Shown: positions 1 to 9,177, numbered from the stretch's first letter. The stretch is DNA of 50,785 bases from an uncultured Collinsella sp. (GCA_902492755.1 CABUNB010000012.1:1-50785); one strand, 5' to 3'. Made by a program: numbers and translations. The notes: a model not told the origin generated them from the sequence alone.

Positions 1-80
1 TTGAGCACGGTGTTGCCGAACGAGCCGGTGCCGCCCGTGATCATGAGGGTCTTGTCTTTGAATGCGGTGGTGGGTTTCAT
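1..80 (-). CDS. CapD/FlaA1-like polysaccharide biosynthesis NAD(P)-dependent epimerase/dehydratase (5' end only)
   Basis: Only the first 26 codons are visible; the gene runs off the left edge. The ATG is at 80-78, directly after the stop codon of the upstream glycosyltransferase. The N-terminus reads FKDKTLMITGGTGSFGN, a Rossmann GxxGxxG nucleotide-binding loop in the form typical of UDP-GlcNAc 4,6-dehydratases/epimerases of the CapD/Cap5E type. As the last visible gene of the polysaccharide operon it would make a modified UDP-sugar for the polymer. Family is likely; the exact reaction cannot be judged from this fragment. Confidence 0.7.
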   Translation of the reverse strand, partial: MKPTTAFKDKTLMITGGTGSFGNTVL

Positions 81-857
81 CTACTTGCCTTCCTTGCGTT
101 TAGCGCCCGTGAACTGGTAAAAGAGAAATTTGGTATTAGTAACGAGATATCGTTTGAATAGTCGCTTCGGCTCCTGCATCAGGCGGTATAGCCACTCGAG
201 GCTTAGGTTTTGCATCCATATCGGAGCTTCCGGTACCACTCCGGCGAGAACGTTGAAGGCTCCCCCTACCCCGATCATCAGTGGCTGGGGGCCGCCTTTA
301 AGCTCATGCATAAGGACCTCCTGACGCGGAGCGCCAAGTGCAATCCATGCAAAGTCGGCACCAGAATCAGCAATGCGTCGAGAAAGGTCTCGTTTCTCGC
401 CATCGGAGAGCGGACGGAAGACGGAAGGTTCCATGCCGGCGATTTCCAGACCCGGATACTCCTCATGAAGCGATACCCTGAGCGCCTCGAGGTTTTTCTG
501 CTCGTTGCCATAGAAGTAATGGCTCCATCCGTGCTGAGCGGAAATATTGAAAATCTCGCGCATCAGATCCGGACCGGTTACTCGTCCCATCGACGTGACC
601 GTCTTACGGCCGACAACCGATAGGGGCTTCCCATCGGGAACGGACATAACGGAATCAGCTTGACAGGACCAGTAGCTGGGATCGTCATGGGCCATAACCG
701 ATGTATGGGCGTTGGATACGCAGATATACTCGCCATGCAGCTCATCTACGTGGCGAGTAAGAAATTCAAGGCATTCAGACATGTTGGTGCCCGTGATCGG
801 GACATCAATTACGGGCACCCGATTTAGTTCGGGATAATCGAGATAGGACCGAAGCAC
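81..857 (-). CDS. WecG/TagA/CpsF family glycosyltransferase (GT26)
   Basis: This membrane-associated enzyme is expected to add the second sugar (N-acetylmannosamine-type) to an undecaprenyl-diphosphate-linked primer. The protein of about 258 residues has the family landmarks: a SNAHTSV segment near the N-terminus, PDGKPL, RVTGPDL, FYGN, then WIALGAPRQE and a GVGGAFNVLAG motif, and ends in the basic tail usual for the family. I start it at GTG 857, which overlaps the TAG of the upstream gene; the AAGGG Shine-Dalgarno lies 9 nt upstream. A TTG at 863 is in frame but only 3 nt from that site. It is translationally coupled to the sugar-phosphate transferase, so the pair probably builds the lipid-linked primer. 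Substrate is inferred from family only. Confidence 0.88.
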   Translation of the reverse strand: MLRSYLDYPELNRVPVIDVPITGTNMSECLEFLTRHVDELHGEYICVSNAHTSVMAHDDPSYWSCQADSVMSVPDGKPLSVVGRKTVTSMGRVTGPDLMREIFNISAQHGWSHYFYGNEQKNLEALRVSLHEEYPGLEIAGMEPSVFRPLSDGEKRDLSRRIADSGADFAWIALGAPRQEVLMHELKGGPQPLMIGVGGAFNVLAGVVPEAPIWMQNLSLEWLYRLMQEPKRLFKRYLVTNTKFLFYQFTGAKRKEGK

Positions 858-1612
858 TAGCAAGCACCCTTTCCCGTGATCACTTCGATGACAGTGAGGG
901 CAATGATTCTCAGGTCAGTGAGAATCCCGCGTCGTGCGATGTACTCGAGGTCCCTCTGCACCATGCCGTCAAATCCTGTCGAGTTGCGATCGGTTACTTG
1001 CCACCAGCCCGTAATCCCGGGCTTCACGGCCAAGCGCTGCAGGTCGTACTCGGTGTACTGTGCCACCTCATTCGGCAACGGCGGACGGGGTCCGACGACG
1101 GACATCTGACCCAGGAACACGTTCAGGAACTGCGGGAACTCGTCGATAGAGTGCTTGCGGATGAACCTGCCGATCCTGGTGACGCGGGGGTCCTCCTTCA
1201 TCTTGAACATGGCGCCAGCGATCTCGTTTTGCTCCCTGAGCTCGGCGAGGCGTTCGTCGACGTCCCTGTACATCGAGCGGAACTTCCACATGCGGAACGT
1301 GGTCAGGCTGCCGTCAGGGCGAGTCTGGCCCACGCGGATCTGGCTGTAGAAGGGGCTGCCCTCGCTCTCCAGGCGGATGGCCGCGGCAAGCACCAGGCTG
1401 GGAATCGCGATAACGACGAGCACGACACCGCTGAACACGATGTCGAACGCGCGCTTCACGGCCCTGTAGGCCAGGCGAGAGCGGTCCCAGTCCATGATGG
1501 ATCGCATGGCCTTGTAGCGGACGGCGCCCTCGCGCCGATCCATGGCCTGAGCAATGAGCGCCGCCCCCACGGGCGCATTGCTCTCTGTTACTTCTTTAGC
1601 AGCCACAGTCAA
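857..1612 (-). CDS. Undecaprenyl-phosphate sugar-1-phosphate transferase (bacterial sugar transferase, WbaP/PglC superfamily)
   Basis: Initiating enzyme of exopolysaccharide synthesis: transfers a sugar-1-phosphate from a UDP-sugar to undecaprenyl phosphate at the membrane. One hydrophobic segment (FDIVFSGVVLVVIAIPSLVL) follows the basic RAVKRA stretch, then the pfam02397 signatures: FYSQIRVG, FRMWKFRSM, KMKEDPRVTRIGRFIRKHSIDEFPQ (shown here as overlapping family motifs), VGPRPPLP and KPGITGWWQV. There are no extra N-terminal membrane spans, so it is the short PglC-like form rather than full-length WbaP. Start chosen at TTG 1612 because GGGGA sits 7 nt upstream; an in-frame TTG at 1657 has no ribosome site. 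It lies 78 bp after loaP, as expected of an antiterminator-controlled operon. Confidence 0.88.
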   Translation of the reverse strand: MTVAAKEVTESNAPVGAALIAQAMDRREGAVRYKAMRSIMDWDRSRLAYRAVKRAFDIVFSGVVLVVIAIPSLVLAAAIRLESEGSPFYSQIRVGQTRPDGSLTTFRMWKFRSMYRDVDERLAELREQNEIAGAMFKMKEDPRVTRIGRFIRKHSIDEFPQFLNVFLGQMSVVGPRPPLPNEVAQYTEYDLQRLAVKPGITGWWQVTDRNSTGFDGMVQRDLEYIARRGILTDLRIIALTVIEVITGKGAC

Positions 1613-1690
1613 ACTTACGTCCCCGTTCCCCAGGGATCCCCCAATCGATAAATTCAAAAATGCGAACGAATAGCTGGTACAACGTCTCCC

Positions 1691-2281
1691 TTACGTTTTG
1701 CTGGGAACGTCCAGCGGTAGCAGCTCCCTAAATGCGGAGTCGCCTTCGCCTACGTCCACCAGGCACCAGCGCTTATGACGGTCGATCTTTTTAACGCGGG
1801 CCTCTTGCCCCACAAGTGGGCCCTGTTCTATGTGCAGCACGCCGTCTTCTATGCGCGCAACGCTGTTACGCACCACGCCGTCGTCATCGAGCACGCTGCG
1901 ATACCAATCCTGTGCATCGTCCGGCATGGGCATGTACGCCCGCTCCCTACTGCCGGCGATGCGACAGCCAAAGCTCAACTGGGCCAGGGCCCTGTCGAGC
2001 GCGGCGGCATCGTGCGTGGCGACGAAGAAATATTCCTTGTACATGGGTTTGGTTTGGAGCGACCAGGCGCCGTCCCGCTTAAACCAGAACTCCTTTTGCA
2101 TCACAAAAGCGTTCTGCATCAGTTCGTGCGGAATGATGTGGCGGACCTTTTCGCAGGTCTCGCGCTCTTTTCCATGGGGGGTGTGAACCAGATACCAGCG
2201 GACGCGGCCGTGCTGGCTGTTGGTGGCGGCGCCGTTAAATGCGCCCGGCAGCTGCTCTTGGCGCCGTGCCGTCTGCTCCAT
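1691..2281 (-). CDS. loaP: NusG-paralogue transcription antiterminator, LoaP/UpxY-like
   Basis: About 196 residues. The N-terminal NGN-type domain begins WYLVHTPHGKE, matching the WYvv.t..gkE opening of NusG homologues; the C-terminal part has a KOW-like segment (GPLVGQEARVKKIDRHKRWC). Specialised NusG paralogues of this kind ride on RNA polymerase and suppress termination inside long polysaccharide or antibiotic operons, commonly the operon whose first gene they are. That fits here: the transferase, glycosyltransferase and epimerase follow on the same strand. Start at ATG 2281 with AGAGGGGG just upstream; the longer reading frame to 2371 lacks a ribosome site. LoaP versus another NusG paralogue is not resolved. 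Confidence 0.78.
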   Translation of the reverse strand: MEQTARRQEQLPGAFNGAATNSQHGRVRWYLVHTPHGKERETCEKVRHIIPHELMQNAFVMQKEFWFKRDGAWSLQTKPMYKEYFFVATHDAAALDRALAQLSFGCRIAGSRERAYMPMPDDAQDWYRSVLDDDGVVRNSVARIEDGVLHIEQGPLVGQEARVKKIDRHKRWCLVDVGEGDSAFRELLPLDVPSKT

Positions 2282-2286
2282 GTTCT

Positions 2287-2330
2287 CGCCCCCTCTTCTT
2301 GGCTTTGCGACGCACGCAAAAGCAGGGGCG
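2287..2330 (-). promoter_or_regulatory. loaP leader hairpin that would sequester the Shine-Dalgarno
   Basis: In the minus-strand RNA, CGCCCCT (2330-2324) can pair with AGGGGGCG (2294-2287), which is the loaP ribosome-binding site itself. Inside it a second stem TTTGCG/CGCAAA (2320-2315 with 2309-2304) closes a 5-nt loop. This suggests translational or antitermination control of loaP. Seen by eye; no folding energy was computed. Confidence 0.4.
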
Positions 2331-2370
2331 TTTAGAACAGGCTTCTCGCTCGCAGCTAGGCGCAGTCGCA

Positions 2371-2495
2371 AAAGTACAGGTTTTTGTATCTTTTGACATA
2401 GGCCATTATACGAGCAATTAATCTGCGTTTGCCCAGATTACGCAAAATGTACTGCCCGTAGATACATCTCCATACCCCTCTACAAAAACCTGTAC
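2371..2495. repeat. Inverted repeat pair around the loaP upstream region
   Basis: GTACAGGTTTTTGTA at 2374-2388 is repeated exactly in inverted orientation at 2481-2495, and the AAA/CTTT flanks also nearly match. The arms are 92 bp apart and bracket the likely loaP promoter. They could be two operator copies for one regulator, or arms of a long RNA structure. Confidence 0.6.
2405..2410 (-). promoter_or_regulatory. loaP: Candidate -10 box for the loaP-polysaccharide operon
   Basis: A perfect TATAAT on the minus strand lies about 125 nt before the loaP start. The -35 region 17-18 nt upstream (GGCAAA) is poor. It falls between the two inverted repeat arms, so those arms could control it. Confidence 0.35.
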
Positions 2496-2508
2496 CTTTT
2501 TGTGCAAC

Positions 2509-2532
2509 AAAAAAAGCCGCTCAACCAGCGGC
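2509..2532 (-). terminator. Second of two tandem terminators downstream of thrS
   Basis: Stem GCCGCT/AGCGGC with a CAACC loop, followed on the minus strand by seven T residues. The plus-strand side also has TTTTCTTCTTT, so it may act in both directions. Confidence 0.7.
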
Positions 2533-2550
2533 TTTTCTTCTTTAGGCACT

Positions 2551-2590
2551 AAAAAAGACGACCGCCCTTTGTGGACGGTCGCCTTTTTTA
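2551..2590 (-). terminator. Rho-independent terminator of thrS
   Basis: An 11-bp stem (GGCGACCGTCC with GGGCGGTCGTC, including wobble pairs) starts about 20 nt after the thrS stop and is followed by six T residues on the minus strand. The plus-strand side has TTTTTT as well. Confidence 0.8.
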
Positions 2591-2608
2591 ATTGTTGTAT
2601 GGCTTGCC

Positions 2609-4372
<1,764 letters not shown>

Positions 4373-4442
4373 GGGTATGTTTTCTCCTCTCGGATGCCTG
4401 ATGCAAGTGCGTGCGATGCGCTCGGCGTTTTAACTTGCATCA

Positions 4443-4470
4443 TTATAGGCAGGTTGCCTTGGTATACAAG
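4443..4470 (-). promoter_or_regulatory. thrS: Candidate thrS promoter
   Basis: On the minus strand TTGTAT and TATAAT are separated by 16 nt, ending about 70 nt before the thrS ATG. The -10 is perfect and the -35 matches four of six consensus bases. Confidence 0.5.
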
Positions 4471-4501
4471 CGCCCGCCGCACCTTAATGGCACGGCGGGC
4501 G
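4471..4501. terminator. Intergenic GC-rich hairpin between the zinc-ribbon gene and thrS
   Basis: Nine-base arms CGCCCGCCG and CGGCGGGCG with a 13-nt loop. The T-run is short on both strands, so termination of the zinc-ribbon gene is plausible but not certain. Confidence 0.45.
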
Positions 4502-4604
4502 ATTTTCTACGCATGCTTCATCGTGTGGGGGCGGGGCTGCGGGACGCGCGGCGCGTACGGCTTGCGGCGTGCCCGTGGCTTGCGCCGGCCCGGCGATGGA
4601 TGCG

Positions 4605-5036
4605 TTACTGGATGCGAGTTCGGCAGTAGGGGCAGACCTTCCAGTGCGCATCGAGCGGGCGATGGCAGCTGGGGCAGACATTGCGAACCTGGGTATCGCA
4701 CACCGGGCAGACGACGAAGTCCTTCTCGATGGGCGCGCCGCACTGCGGGCAGGTGCCGTACTGGGCAAGCTGGCGCTCGCGCAGGGCCATGTCCAGCTCC
4801 TGCTCCTCGCGGTCGGACGCATAGGAGTGCGGGCGCAGAACCAGGTAGGCAATGAGGCCTACAAACGGGATGAGGGCGATGATGCCCCATGCCACGTAGG
4901 CGCTGGCGCCGCGGCGGCGAGCGTCGATGAACACATAGACGACCGACAGCACATACAGGGCGATGATAAAGCCAACGAAGGCATAGACGACGCCCATAAG
5001 CTGCGGCGACATGAGCTCGGAGATGTACTTGGACAT
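4605..5036 (-). CDS. Zinc-ribbon membrane protein of unknown function
   Basis: 143 residues. Two hydrophobic segments (about residues 12-38 and 48-66) form a small membrane anchor. A cytoplasmic tail follows with several CxxC pairs: CPQCGAP, CPVCD, CPSCHRP and CPYCRT, which fit two tandem zinc ribbons. GAAAGGT precedes the ATG. Such PLDc_N-like anchor plus double zinc-ribbon proteins are common in Coriobacteria and lack an assigned role. It stands alone on the minus strand between thrS and a divergent operon. Confidence 0.75.
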   Translation of the reverse strand: MSKYISELMSPQLMGVVYAFVGFIIALYVLSVVYVFIDARRRGASAYVAWGIIALIPFVGLIAYLVLRPHSYASDREEQELDMALRERQLAQYGTCPQCGAPIEKDFVVCPVCDTQVRNVCPSCHRPLDAHWKVCPYCRTRIQ

Positions 5037-5136
5037 TACTGGTACCTTTCGGAATAATTACAGTCTGGTCAAGTTTACCACGGGGTTTGTTTATATGGGA
5101 CTACGGCTGGGTACGGGGCCGGCGCGGACACAAACA

Positions 5137-5351
5137 TCTCAATCTGTAACAGGTGGAGGCGGAATCCGGGTCTAGATGTTACAGATCGAGACACAGGGGT
5201 CCCTCCCCGACTTCAATCTCGATCTGTAACATCTAGGGTCCCAAAACCCCTCTTACTGTTACAGATCGAGACATTCAAAATCCGCCGGAAAGATTGTCTT
5301 GATCTGTAACATCTAGAACCCAAATCCTCGTCTAACTGTTACAGATCGAGA
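5137..5351. repeat. Six-copy phased inverted-repeat array, 40-bp period
   Basis: A 15-bp motif, TCTCGATCTGTAACA, occurs at 5137, 5217 and 5297 in plus orientation and as its reverse complement at 5177, 5257 and 5337. Every copy begins exactly 40 bp after the previous one, leaving five different 25-bp spacers. Copies at 5137 and 5297 differ by one base each. A TCTAG-like extension is seen beside some copies. The array lies in the 485-bp gap between two divergently transcribed genes (4605-5036 and 5522). Beyond it, 5371-5417 holds a further hairpin (CGGCAGACGAGG against CCTCGCCTGCCG). No coding potential was seen in the gap. Confidence 0.9.
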
Positions 5352-5489
5352 CGAACGGTTGCCGTGGCTGTCGGCAGACGAGGCCAACATCCGTGTCGGG
5401 TCTCCCCTCGCCTGCCGTTGGCGGGTGTTGCGGGGCTGTTCGCCGCATTGCCGCCGTGCTGGGGGCGAGCAGACCGTAGGATGGTTTTA

Positions 5490-5504
5490 TTGACAGCCTG
5501 TCAA
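5490..5504. promoter_or_regulatory. Candidate operator, palindrome in the leader of the GlpA-like operon
   Basis: TTGACAGCCTGTCAA is a perfect palindrome around a central C and lies 17 nt before the GTG start at 5522. This is a plausible dimeric repressor site, or a -35 element embedded in one. No regulator gene is adjacent. Confidence 0.45.
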
Positions 5505-5521
5505 CTCATCTGGGAGGCACT

Positions 5522-6976
5522 GTGACAGAAACGTTTGATATCGCGATTGTCGGCGCGGGCATCACCGGATGCGCCATCGCGCGGCAGCTCGCGCGCTATG
5601 ACCTGTCCATTTGCGTGGTCGAGGCAGCAAACGATATCGCGCTGGGCGCATCGAAGGCCAACGGCGGCCTGGTGCACGCCGGCTACGATCCGGCGCCGGG
5701 CACCGTAAAGGCGCAGGTCAACGCCCGTGGCTGCGAGTTGTACGGTACGTGGGCGCAGGAGTTGGGCTTTTTGTTCTGCCGCACCGGTTCGATGGTGCTG
5801 GGCTTTAACGACGAGGACCGCGCACAGCTGGAGAAGCTGCGCAGCAACGGCCTGGCGAACGGCGTGCCCGAGCTGTCGATTATCGGCCCCGAGCGCATCC
5901 ACGAGCTGGAGCCGCGCGCGAGTGCCGATGCAACGTGCGCGTTGTGGTGCCCATCGACTGGGTTTGTCGACCCGTTTGAGGTTGCCATCGCCGCACTGGA
6001 GAACGCCGTGGCCAACGGGGTGACGTTTATGCGGTCTGCGCCGGTGGAAGCGATTGAAGTCGCGGGCTCGGGCGACGACGCGCGCTTTACGCTGGCGACG
6101 CCCGCCGGAGACGTGCGCTGCCGCTACCTGATCAACGCCGCGGGCAACGGCGCCGCCGACATCTCGCATATGGCGGGCGCCGAGGAGTTTCAGATGGTCT
6201 GGCGCCAGGGCAACATCGTGGTACTGGACAAGGAACCGCGCGCGCTGATGCCCCTCTACCCGGTGCCGACGCCGATATCGAAGGGCGTCATCGTGACGGG
6301 GACCGTTCATGGCAACACCGTGATTACCGCGACTGCCGCCGTGCGTGAACCAGGCGACACGCAGACCTACGCGAGCGATGTCGACGCGCTGCTGAGCGGC
6401 GCGCGCAAGCTGGTACCCGATCTAGACACGCGTCGCGTGGTGCGCGCATTTGCCGGTGGGCGCCCTGTCATTCAGGGTACAAACGACTTCTTTATTGGGC
6501 AGTCGGCCGTGGTGCCGGGGCTGTTCCAAGCGGCGGGCATTCAGTCGCCGGGCGTGGCGAGCGCGCCGGCCATTGCCGAGCACATGGAGCACATGATGCG
6601 CGATGCCGGCGTGGCCCTGCGCGAACGGGACGACTGGAACCCAATTCGCCGCGCGCCGGACGACTTTGACCGCGCACCGCTGGCTCGCAAGGAAGAACTC
6701 ATTGAGTCCGATCCCGCGTGGGGGCAGATCGTCTGCCGCTGCGAGACGGTGCCCGAGGCCGAGATTGTGGCCGCGATCCGACGCCGTCCGGGCGCGATTT
6801 CGGTCGAGGGCGTCAAGCGCCGCTGCCGCGCCGGCATGGGTCGGTGCCAAAGCGGTTTTTGCCAGAGCCGCGTGGTGGCGATCCTGGCGCGCGAGCTGGG
6901 CTGCGACCCCAGCGAGGTGTTGTTGGAGGATGCCGGTTCCTGGCTGGTCGAGGGTCCTTTGAAGGGGGTGCGCTAG
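5522..6976 (+). CDS. FAD-dependent glycerol-3-phosphate dehydrogenase-like oxidoreductase with C-terminal BFD-type [2Fe-2S] domain
   Basis: The N-terminal Rossmann fold IAIVGAGITGCAIARQL binds FAD. The DAO-type oxidoreductase body continues with GLVHAGYDP, STGFVDPF and VRAFAGGRPV. The last 90 residues form a BFD-like iron-sulfur domain with Cys at CRCETVPE and CRAGMGRCQSGFC. This is the GlpA/GlpO-like architecture; 2-hydroxyacid oxidation (LhgO-like) is an alternative. GTG start at 5522 with GGGAGG four bases upstream. One base separates its stop from the next gene. With the two following genes it resembles a GlpABC-type set in which a soluble FAD protein and DUF1667 replace the membrane subunit. 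No glpK or glpF is in the window. Confidence 0.8.
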   Translation: MTETFDIAIVGAGITGCAIARQLARYDLSICVVEAANDIALGASKANGGLVHAGYDPAPGTVKAQVNARGCELYGTWAQELGFLFCRTGSMVLGFNDEDRAQLEKLRSNGLANGVPELSIIGPERIHELEPRASADATCALWCPSTGFVDPFEVAIAALENAVANGVTFMRSAPVEAIEVAGSGDDARFTLATPAGDVRCRYLINAAGNGAADISHMAGAEEFQMVWRQGNIVVLDKEPRALMPLYPVPTPISKGVIVTGTVHGNTVITATAAVREPGDTQTYASDVDALLSGARKLVPDLDTRRVVRAFAGGRPVIQGTNDFFIGQSAVVPGLFQAAGIQSPGVASAPAIAEHMEHMMRDAGVALRERDDWNPIRRAPDDFDRAPLARKEELIESDPAWGQIVCRCETVPEAEIVAAIRRRPGAISVEGVKRRCRAGMGRCQSGFCQSRVVAILARELGCDPSEVLLEDAGSWLVEGPLKGVR

Positions 6977-6977
6977 G

Positions 6978-8336
6978 ATGGCGGAAATCAAATCGAGCGC
7001 GATTGATTACGGCGTCGTAGAAGCCGTGCAAACGCAAGTCTTTGACGTGGTCGTTATCGGCGGCGGCCCTGCCGGCATGGCGGCTGCGCTTGCCGCGCAC
7101 AAGGCCGGCGCATGCGTGGCCATCGTGGAGCGCGAGCAGCACCTGGGCGGCATCCTCCGCCAGTGCATCCACCCCGGCTTTGGCCTTTCGCACTTTAAAC
7201 AGGAGCTCACCGGTCCCGAATACGCGCAGCGCTTTATCGACCAGGTGCACGCAACCGACATTACGCTGTTCCTGAGCAGCATGGTGATTGGGATTGATTC
7301 AGGCGAGCCTGCGGAAGACACCGCGGTCCACACCGTCACGCTCATGAGCCCTACCGGCATGATGCAGCTCACCGGGCGTGCGGTCGTCCTTGCCATGGGG
7401 TGCCGCGAGCGTACCCGCAGCGAGATCAAGATTCCTGGCAGCCGACCCGCCGGCGTGTTTACGGCCGGCCTGGCGCAGCGATACATCAATATCGAAAATC
7501 TCAAACCCGGCTCGCGCGCCGTCATTTTGGGTTCGGGCGATATCGGGCTCATCATGGCACGTCGCTGCACGCTCGAGGGGATTTCGGTCGAGGGCGTGTA
7601 CGAGCTCATGCCGTACGCCAACGGACTGCGCCGCAATGTCAAGAACTGCCTGGACGACTTTGGCATTCCGTTGCACCTGTCCACCACGGTGACGCGCGTG
7701 ATCGGGCACGACCGAGTGGAGGCCGTCGAGGTAAGCCAGGTCGACGAGCACCTGGCGCCCATTCCGGGTACCGAGCGCATTGTTCCGTGCGACACGTTGC
7801 TGCTTTCGGTGGGATTGATTCCCGAGAACGAGCTTTCGGTTGCCGCGGGCGTAGAGCTTGACCCGCGCACGCGCGGCGCCATGGTGGACCAGAGCCTGCA
7901 GACGGGCGTACCAGGCATCTTTGCCTGCGGCAACGTGCTGCACGTGCACGACCTGGCCGACAACGTGACGACCGAATCCGAGAGGGCTGGCGCAGCTGCA
8001 GCGGCGTACGCGCTGGGCGGCGGAGCCGAGACGGACGCGGTCGCGGACACGGGCTGCGAGCTCACGGTCTCCCCCGCCGGCATTGCGGGCTACGCGCTGC
8101 CGGGACGCATTACGGCCGTGGCGCTCACCAAGCTCAACTTCCGCGTGCGCCGGCCAGTCGATGCCGCCCGCGTGCGTATTCTGGCAGGCAGCGAGGAACT
8201 GTTCGCAGGCAAGGTCCGTGCATTTAAGCCGAGCGTCATGGAAAGCTTCCCGCTGCCGGCGAAAGTGATTCAGCGCGCACTCGACCTAGGTGCTAGAGAG
8301 ATTATTCTGTCTGTCGATCCCATTGAGGAGGCCTAG
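6978..8336 (+). CDS. NAD(P)/FAD-dependent oxidoreductase (pyridine nucleotide-disulfide oxidoreductase fold)
   Basis: 452 residues with two dinucleotide-binding loops: VVVIGGGPAGMAAALAAH near residue 23 for FAD and AVILGSGDIGLIMARR near residue 180 for NAD(P). An ATG motif analogue (GIFACGNVLHVHDLAD) near residue 310 closes the FAD site. A redox CxxC disulfide is absent; the conserved GILRQCIHPGFG contains a single Cys. This class occurs next to GlpA-like dehydrogenases and DUF1667 and probably passes electrons from the dehydrogenase to NAD(P) or another acceptor. GAAGGGGG precedes the ATG; coupled to the upstream gene. Confidence 0.8.
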   Translation: MAEIKSSAIDYGVVEAVQTQVFDVVVIGGGPAGMAAALAAHKAGACVAIVEREQHLGGILRQCIHPGFGLSHFKQELTGPEYAQRFIDQVHATDITLFLSSMVIGIDSGEPAEDTAVHTVTLMSPTGMMQLTGRAVVLAMGCRERTRSEIKIPGSRPAGVFTAGLAQRYINIENLKPGSRAVILGSGDIGLIMARRCTLEGISVEGVYELMPYANGLRRNVKNCLDDFGIPLHLSTTVTRVIGHDRVEAVEVSQVDEHLAPIPGTERIVPCDTLLLSVGLIPENELSVAAGVELDPRTRGAMVDQSLQTGVPGIFACGNVLHVHDLADNVTTESERAGAAAAAYALGGGAETDAVADTGCELTVSPAGIAGYALPGRITAVALTKLNFRVRRPVDAARVRILAGSEELFAGKVRAFKPSVMESFPLPAKVIQRALDLGAREIILSVDPIEEA

Positions 8337-8339
8337 CTC

Positions 8340-8738
8340 ATGAGCACGAATGCGACCGAGACGCTGCAGTTCAACTGCACCACCTGCCCATCCGAATGCC
8401 TCCTGACCGTAGAGGTAGAGCGTGACGCAGACGGCGCCGTGGTAGAAGTGCGCTCCGTAACCGGCAACAGTTGCCCGCGCGGTGATAAGTTCGCACATCA
8501 GGAACTCATCTGCCCCATGCGCGTGCTCACGACGACCATAGCGGTCTCCGGCGGCGACGAGACCTTGCTCCCCGTGCGCACCGCCGAGGCCATCCCGCTG
8601 GCACTCCACGCCCAAGCCATGAACCTCATCCGAGGCCTAGTCGTCAACGGCCCCATCCGCATTGGCGACGTCGTGCTGGAAGACCTTCTCGGCACCAGCA
8701 TCGACCTCGTCGCCAGCATGGATATCGACCGAGTCTAA
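8340..8738 (+). CDS. DUF1667 family protein
   Basis: 132 residues; N-terminal Cys pairs FNCTTCPSEC and a later NSCPRGDKFAHQE plus CPMRVLTTT are the DUF1667 landmarks and look like a metal or Fe-S site. The family is small, of unknown biochemistry, and almost always third in operons with a GlpA-like protein and an FAD oxidoreductase, as here. ATG at 8340, three bases after the upstream stop codon, with GAGGAGG just before. A partner electron-transfer subunit is my inference. Confidence 0.8.
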   Translation: MSTNATETLQFNCTTCPSECLLTVEVERDADGAVVEVRSVTGNSCPRGDKFAHQELICPMRVLTTTIAVSGGDETLLPVRTAEAIPLALHAQAMNLIRGLVVNGPIRIGDVVLEDLLGTSIDLVASMDIDRV

Positions 8739-8794
8739 GTAACTAATTAGGGACGGGCTCTTTAAGCTACCCTGCCATCCACCCTGCCCTCCTC

Positions 8795-8861
8795 AGTTGC
8801 GGTGGAATAGTTCCTGATTTCCGCCAAAACCCCGGCATCCAGGAACTATTCCACCGCAACT
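8795..8861. repeat. AGTTGCGGTG palindrome, copy 1
   Basis: Perfect 22-bp arms (8795-8816 and 8840-8861) beginning AGTTGCGGTGGAATAG enclose 23 nt. The outer half is shared with copies at 10564, 48486 and 49769; the inner half (TTCCTG) differs from the other three but still pairs perfectly. Lies after the DUF1667 gene in a gene-free stretch (8739-9204). Confidence 0.9.
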
Positions 8862-8903
8862 ATCCTTGGAATTGGTATTTAGCTTGTGCCTACTTTAGTG
8901 CCA

Positions 8904-9063
8904 TTTCAAAACTATGCCGGATTACGGGGCTGATTCGGAGACCCCCATCCATACCGGCAATTTTCGATTTTTGATAAGCCGTCTACCTGCGGTTTTAATT
9001 TCGCGATTCTTCTCATGGTCAAGTAATACAGGTCCAGCCCCGTAATCCACCATACTTTTGAAA
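8904..9063. repeat. 160-bp inverted-repeat element, copy 1
   Basis: Terminal arms of 30 bp (8904-8933 and 9034-9063) pair with about four mismatches. The core from 8984 (TACCTGCGGTTTTAATTTCG and on) matches the second copy at 10422 in 25 of 27 bases. In both copies the core begins exactly 80 bp into a 160-bp element, yet the terminal arms are unrelated in sequence between copies. The gap 8739-9204 holds no gene besides these repeats. Confidence 0.8.
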
Positions 9064-9149
9064 CCAGCCCATTTGGAACGGCCCTCTTATGACTACTTTT
9101 GCCCGATCATTCTGCATGTTGGACACAGCTAAAATAGCCCCGTCGCAAA

Positions 9150-9177
9150 TTGACTACCCTGGCATTGGGGATACCAT
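9150..9177 (+). promoter_or_regulatory. Candidate promoter of the M24 peptidase gene
   Basis: TTGACT and TACCAT are separated by 16 nt and end 27 nt before the ATG. The -35 is the last part of a 20-bp sequence (9136-9155) that recurs with one mismatch at 10537-10556, so it may be repeat-derived. Confidence 0.45.

Noticed and set aside
5137..5351. A short CRISPR array.
   Set aside because: The 15-bp units alternate in orientation instead of being direct repeats, they are too short, and no cas genes are present.
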